Part shown: positions 61,630 through 64,000 of the stretch, one piece after another
Layout: the number at the start of each line of letters is the position of its first letter
Numbering within the stretch: position 1 is the first letter of the stretch
Source: Mesobacillus selenatarsenatis SF-1
GTDB taxonomy: Bacteria > Bacillota > Bacilli > Bacillales > Cytobacillaceae
Length of the DNA: 64,000 nucleotides
Assembly: GCF_000813125.1 (NCBI RefSeq)
Contig: NZ_BASE01000017.1
Span: forward strand, 1-64,000
Reading direction: 5' to 3'
Notes under the pieces: generated by a model
What the model was told of the DNA's origin: nothing
The model's input: the letters and a program-made list of their open reading frames with translations, nothing else
Database searches by the model: none
Program-made: the position numbers and the translations under genes

Positions 61630-61741
61630 TATTCGCGGTTTTCACAATTTTATTGGCGAAAATCTCGTTTTATTGGCGAAAATAATTTTTTATTGGCGAT
61701 AATTTGATTTTATTGGCGATTTTCACAACTTTATTGGCGAA
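61630..61741. repeat. 20-21-bp-period array, motif TTTTATTGGCGA
   Basis: Copies of TATTGGCGA (the first is TATTCGCGG) start at 61630, 61651, 61671, 61691, 61711 and 61732, with periods 21, 20, 20, 20 and 21. It lies downstream of the atpC terminator and upstream of nuo. Confidence 0.8.
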
Positions 61742-61822
61742 ACGGAATCTGCTCCTAGATTTGTAAATCATCTGGCAGAAGCAAAACAAACAATCCACCG
61801 CCACGCCTCTCACTCAACACAA

Positions 61823-61853
61823 TAAAACACCCCCCGGCAGCGCCGGAGGGTGT
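61823..61853 (-). terminator. Terminator of the atp operon
   Basis: On the minus strand, ACACCCTCCGGCG and CGCCGGGGGGTGT-type arms are followed by TTTTATTG, just after the atpC stop. Confidence 0.9.
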
Positions 61854-61864
61854 TAATCTTAAAA

Positions 61865-62275
<411 letters not shown>

Positions 62276-62294
62276 TTACCCTCCTGGTCCGTTA

Positions 62295-63782
<1,488 letters not shown>

Positions 63783-63795
63783 TTACCTGACAAAT

Positions 63796-64000
<205 letters not shown>

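Noticed and set aside
61630-61741. CRISPR array
   Set aside because: Repeats are only 9-12 bases with 8-12-base spacers, and there are no cas genes; the step is 20-21 bases.

Overview
The window is a chromosomal segment of a spore-forming, flagellated, low-to-moderate GC Gram-positive bacterium of the family Bacillaceae. The evidence is Bacillus-type gene order with spoIIID, spoIIQ and spoIID, mbl, flhO/flhP and murAA. Complex I is the NuoABCDHIJKLMN type without NuoEFG and lies next to the ATP synthase operon. Ribosome binding sites are strong AGGAGG types. No rRNA, tRNA, CRISPR array, transposase or prophage module was seen.

Layout. 1-11.1 kb: end of a SWIM-type zinc-finger gene and an SNF2 helicase (ywqB-ywqA pair), a secreted CWB2 cell-wall protein, an ssb operon, ywpF, a small acidic lipoprotein, fabZ, an EpuA-like peptide, flhP, flhO and mbl. 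11.7-31.1 kb: an accessory island between mbl and spoIIID, which are neighbours in B. subtilis. It encodes a type VII secretion system with EssC, an EsaB-like ubiquitin fold protein, two WXG100 proteins, a divergent WXG100-like protein and a probable lipase effector. A lipoprotein gene broken by one base lies just upstream of the lipase. With these are a Ser/Thr kinase, a PP2C phosphatase, an FHA protein, a membrane protein carrying nine T-x-x-L-like motifs, and an 1808-residue Ig-like surface protein. 31.3-46.9 kb: spoIIID, a LysM protein, a DnaQ-type exonuclease, a DUF4212/SSS/DUF294 solute-symporter operon, a gamma-glutamyltransferase, a class B PBP lipoprotein, spoIIQ, VanZ and NERD genes, and spoIID. 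47.2-64 kb: murA, ywmB, ywzB, an 11-gene nuo operon read toward low coordinates, and atpC, atpD and the end of atpG.

How it fits together. The conserved backbone covers respiration (nuo, atp), envelope synthesis and shape (murA, mbl, PBP, fabZ) and sporulation (spoIIID, spoIIQ, spoIID). A SpoIIID-like box sits at a sigma-E-like promoter of spoIID, so one sporulation regulator in the window may act on another gene in it. The island reads as a secretion machine coupled to reversible threonine phosphorylation. The kinase and phosphatase would set the state of T-x-x-L sites in the 223-residue protein and the DUF6382-FHA protein, and FHA domains in that protein and in EssC would read it. EsaA, EssA and a recognisable EssB are absent.

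Non-coding structure is unusual. Five intergenic places carry short arrays with a period of 21 bp (20-21 in one), each with its own motif. One motif (TATCTCCAGTT) occurs at two sites 22 kb apart in opposite orientation. There are also REP-like hairpins and a 237-bp interspersed element. Starts were moved inside the longest open frame where a Shine-Dalgarno sequence argued for it; these cases are noted in each entry.
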